Assembly (NCBI RefSeq): GCF_905163445.1
Contig: NC_053194.1
Location: 10,768,921-10,832,920, forward strand
DNA length: 64,000 nt
Source: Pararge aegeria
Lineage: Eukaryota; Arthropoda; Insecta; Lepidoptera; Nymphalidae
Direction: 5' to 3'
Shown here: positions 63,755 through 64,000 of the stretch, in pieces
Position numbering within the stretch: the stretch's first letter is position 1
Layout of the letters: every line of letters starts with the position of its first letter
Notes under the pieces: model-generated
What the model was told of the DNA's origin: nothing
The model's database searches: none
What the model saw: the letters and a program-made list of their open reading frames with translations, nothing else
Made by a program: the position numbers and the translations under genes

Positions 63755-63905
63755 AATCCATTTCAATGCACGGCTCTCCTCCCACAATGAGAAGGGGTTA
63801 AGGTCGTAGTACACCACGCTGGCCCAGTGCGAATTGGTGGACTTGAGAAAATTACGTAGAACTCTCGGGCATTCAGGTTTCTTCACGATAACTCTCAGGG
63901 AAGAT
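63755..63905 (+). mobile_element. CR1/Zenon-like LINE 3' end
   Basis: CACGGCTCTCCTCCCACAATGAGAAGGGGTTAAGGTCG, CACCACGCTGGCCCAGTGCGAATTGGTGGACTT and GGCATTCAGGTTTCTTCACGATAAC are the least diverged version of this block here. The minus-strand 68-codon frame over it is an artefact. Confidence 0.75.
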
Positions 63906-64000
63906 AAACAGTTTGACAACTTAGTTCCGAAGTTAAACTTTTTATCTTCTCTAAAAAGGTTTTAGTCTGAAAACGGGCTTTATTTCCTTTTTATATTAAT

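Overview
The window looks like gene-poor, AT-rich nuclear DNA of a moth or butterfly (Lepidoptera). That reading rests on the repeats: tRNA-headed SINEs ending in TTTA runs, LINE 3' ends ending in (GAT)n, and non-autonomous Helitrons beginning TCTATATATATA and ending in a GC hairpin plus CTAG, all recalled from lepidopteran genomes, not searched. No complete conserved protein gene was found. The one confident host gene is a tRNA-Lys(CTT) at 10296-10368. Everything else supported is mobile DNA, its decayed coding remnants, short inverted repeats, and a few orphan open frames.

Names used below. SINE family A is about 265 bp: a tRNA-like head with A and B boxes, a body ending in a conserved block reading TTTGGGGCTAGATGGCGAT, and a TTTA tail. 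Twelve copies or fragments were counted on both strands. SINE family B is about 330 bp: a tRNA-like head and a tail reading AACTTGTAGTGGAATAAA, with about 17 copies or fragments. Family C is an unclassified interspersed repeat with three copies. LINE traces are all 5'-truncated: RTE-like C-termini, CR1/Zenon-like 3' ends, a zinc-knuckle C-terminus (23.2-23.6 kb), another C-terminus (37.5-38.2 kb) and two copies of a retroelement tail with the motif QRGNAAS (28.1 and 52.0 kb).

Layout. 1-10 kb: RTE remnant, a family A copy with a perfect 38-bp palindrome, an unidentified broken reading frame on the minus strand at 1.7-2.0 kb, a diverged tandem duplication at 6.0-6.3 kb, a hammerhead-like Penelope-type repeat at 7.1 kb. 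10-27 kb: tRNA-Lys, a 353-bp direct duplication (16.4/17.0 kb), the second hammerhead-like repeat (23.8 kb). 28-30.2 kb: a 2.2-kb Helitron with a 140-bp tandem array. 32-39 kb: dense family A copies, a LINE C-terminus, and a Helitron-like element carrying a nested hAT MITE with a clear 8-bp target duplication (38.3 kb). 39.3-39.6 kb: an orphan exon-like frame. 40-64 kb: more SINE/LINE debris, three strong hairpins (44.5, 46.4, 47.4 kb), two related termini at 57.4/58.6 kb and a short intact-ended Helitron (60.3 kb).

The elements do not form a pathway. They are layered insertions. No undescribed multi-gene system was found. The best leads are the cluster of perfect short quasi-palindromes that look like template-switch products, the covarying hammerhead-like stem, and the two unidentified coding-like frames (1702-2013 and 39302-39619, both minus).
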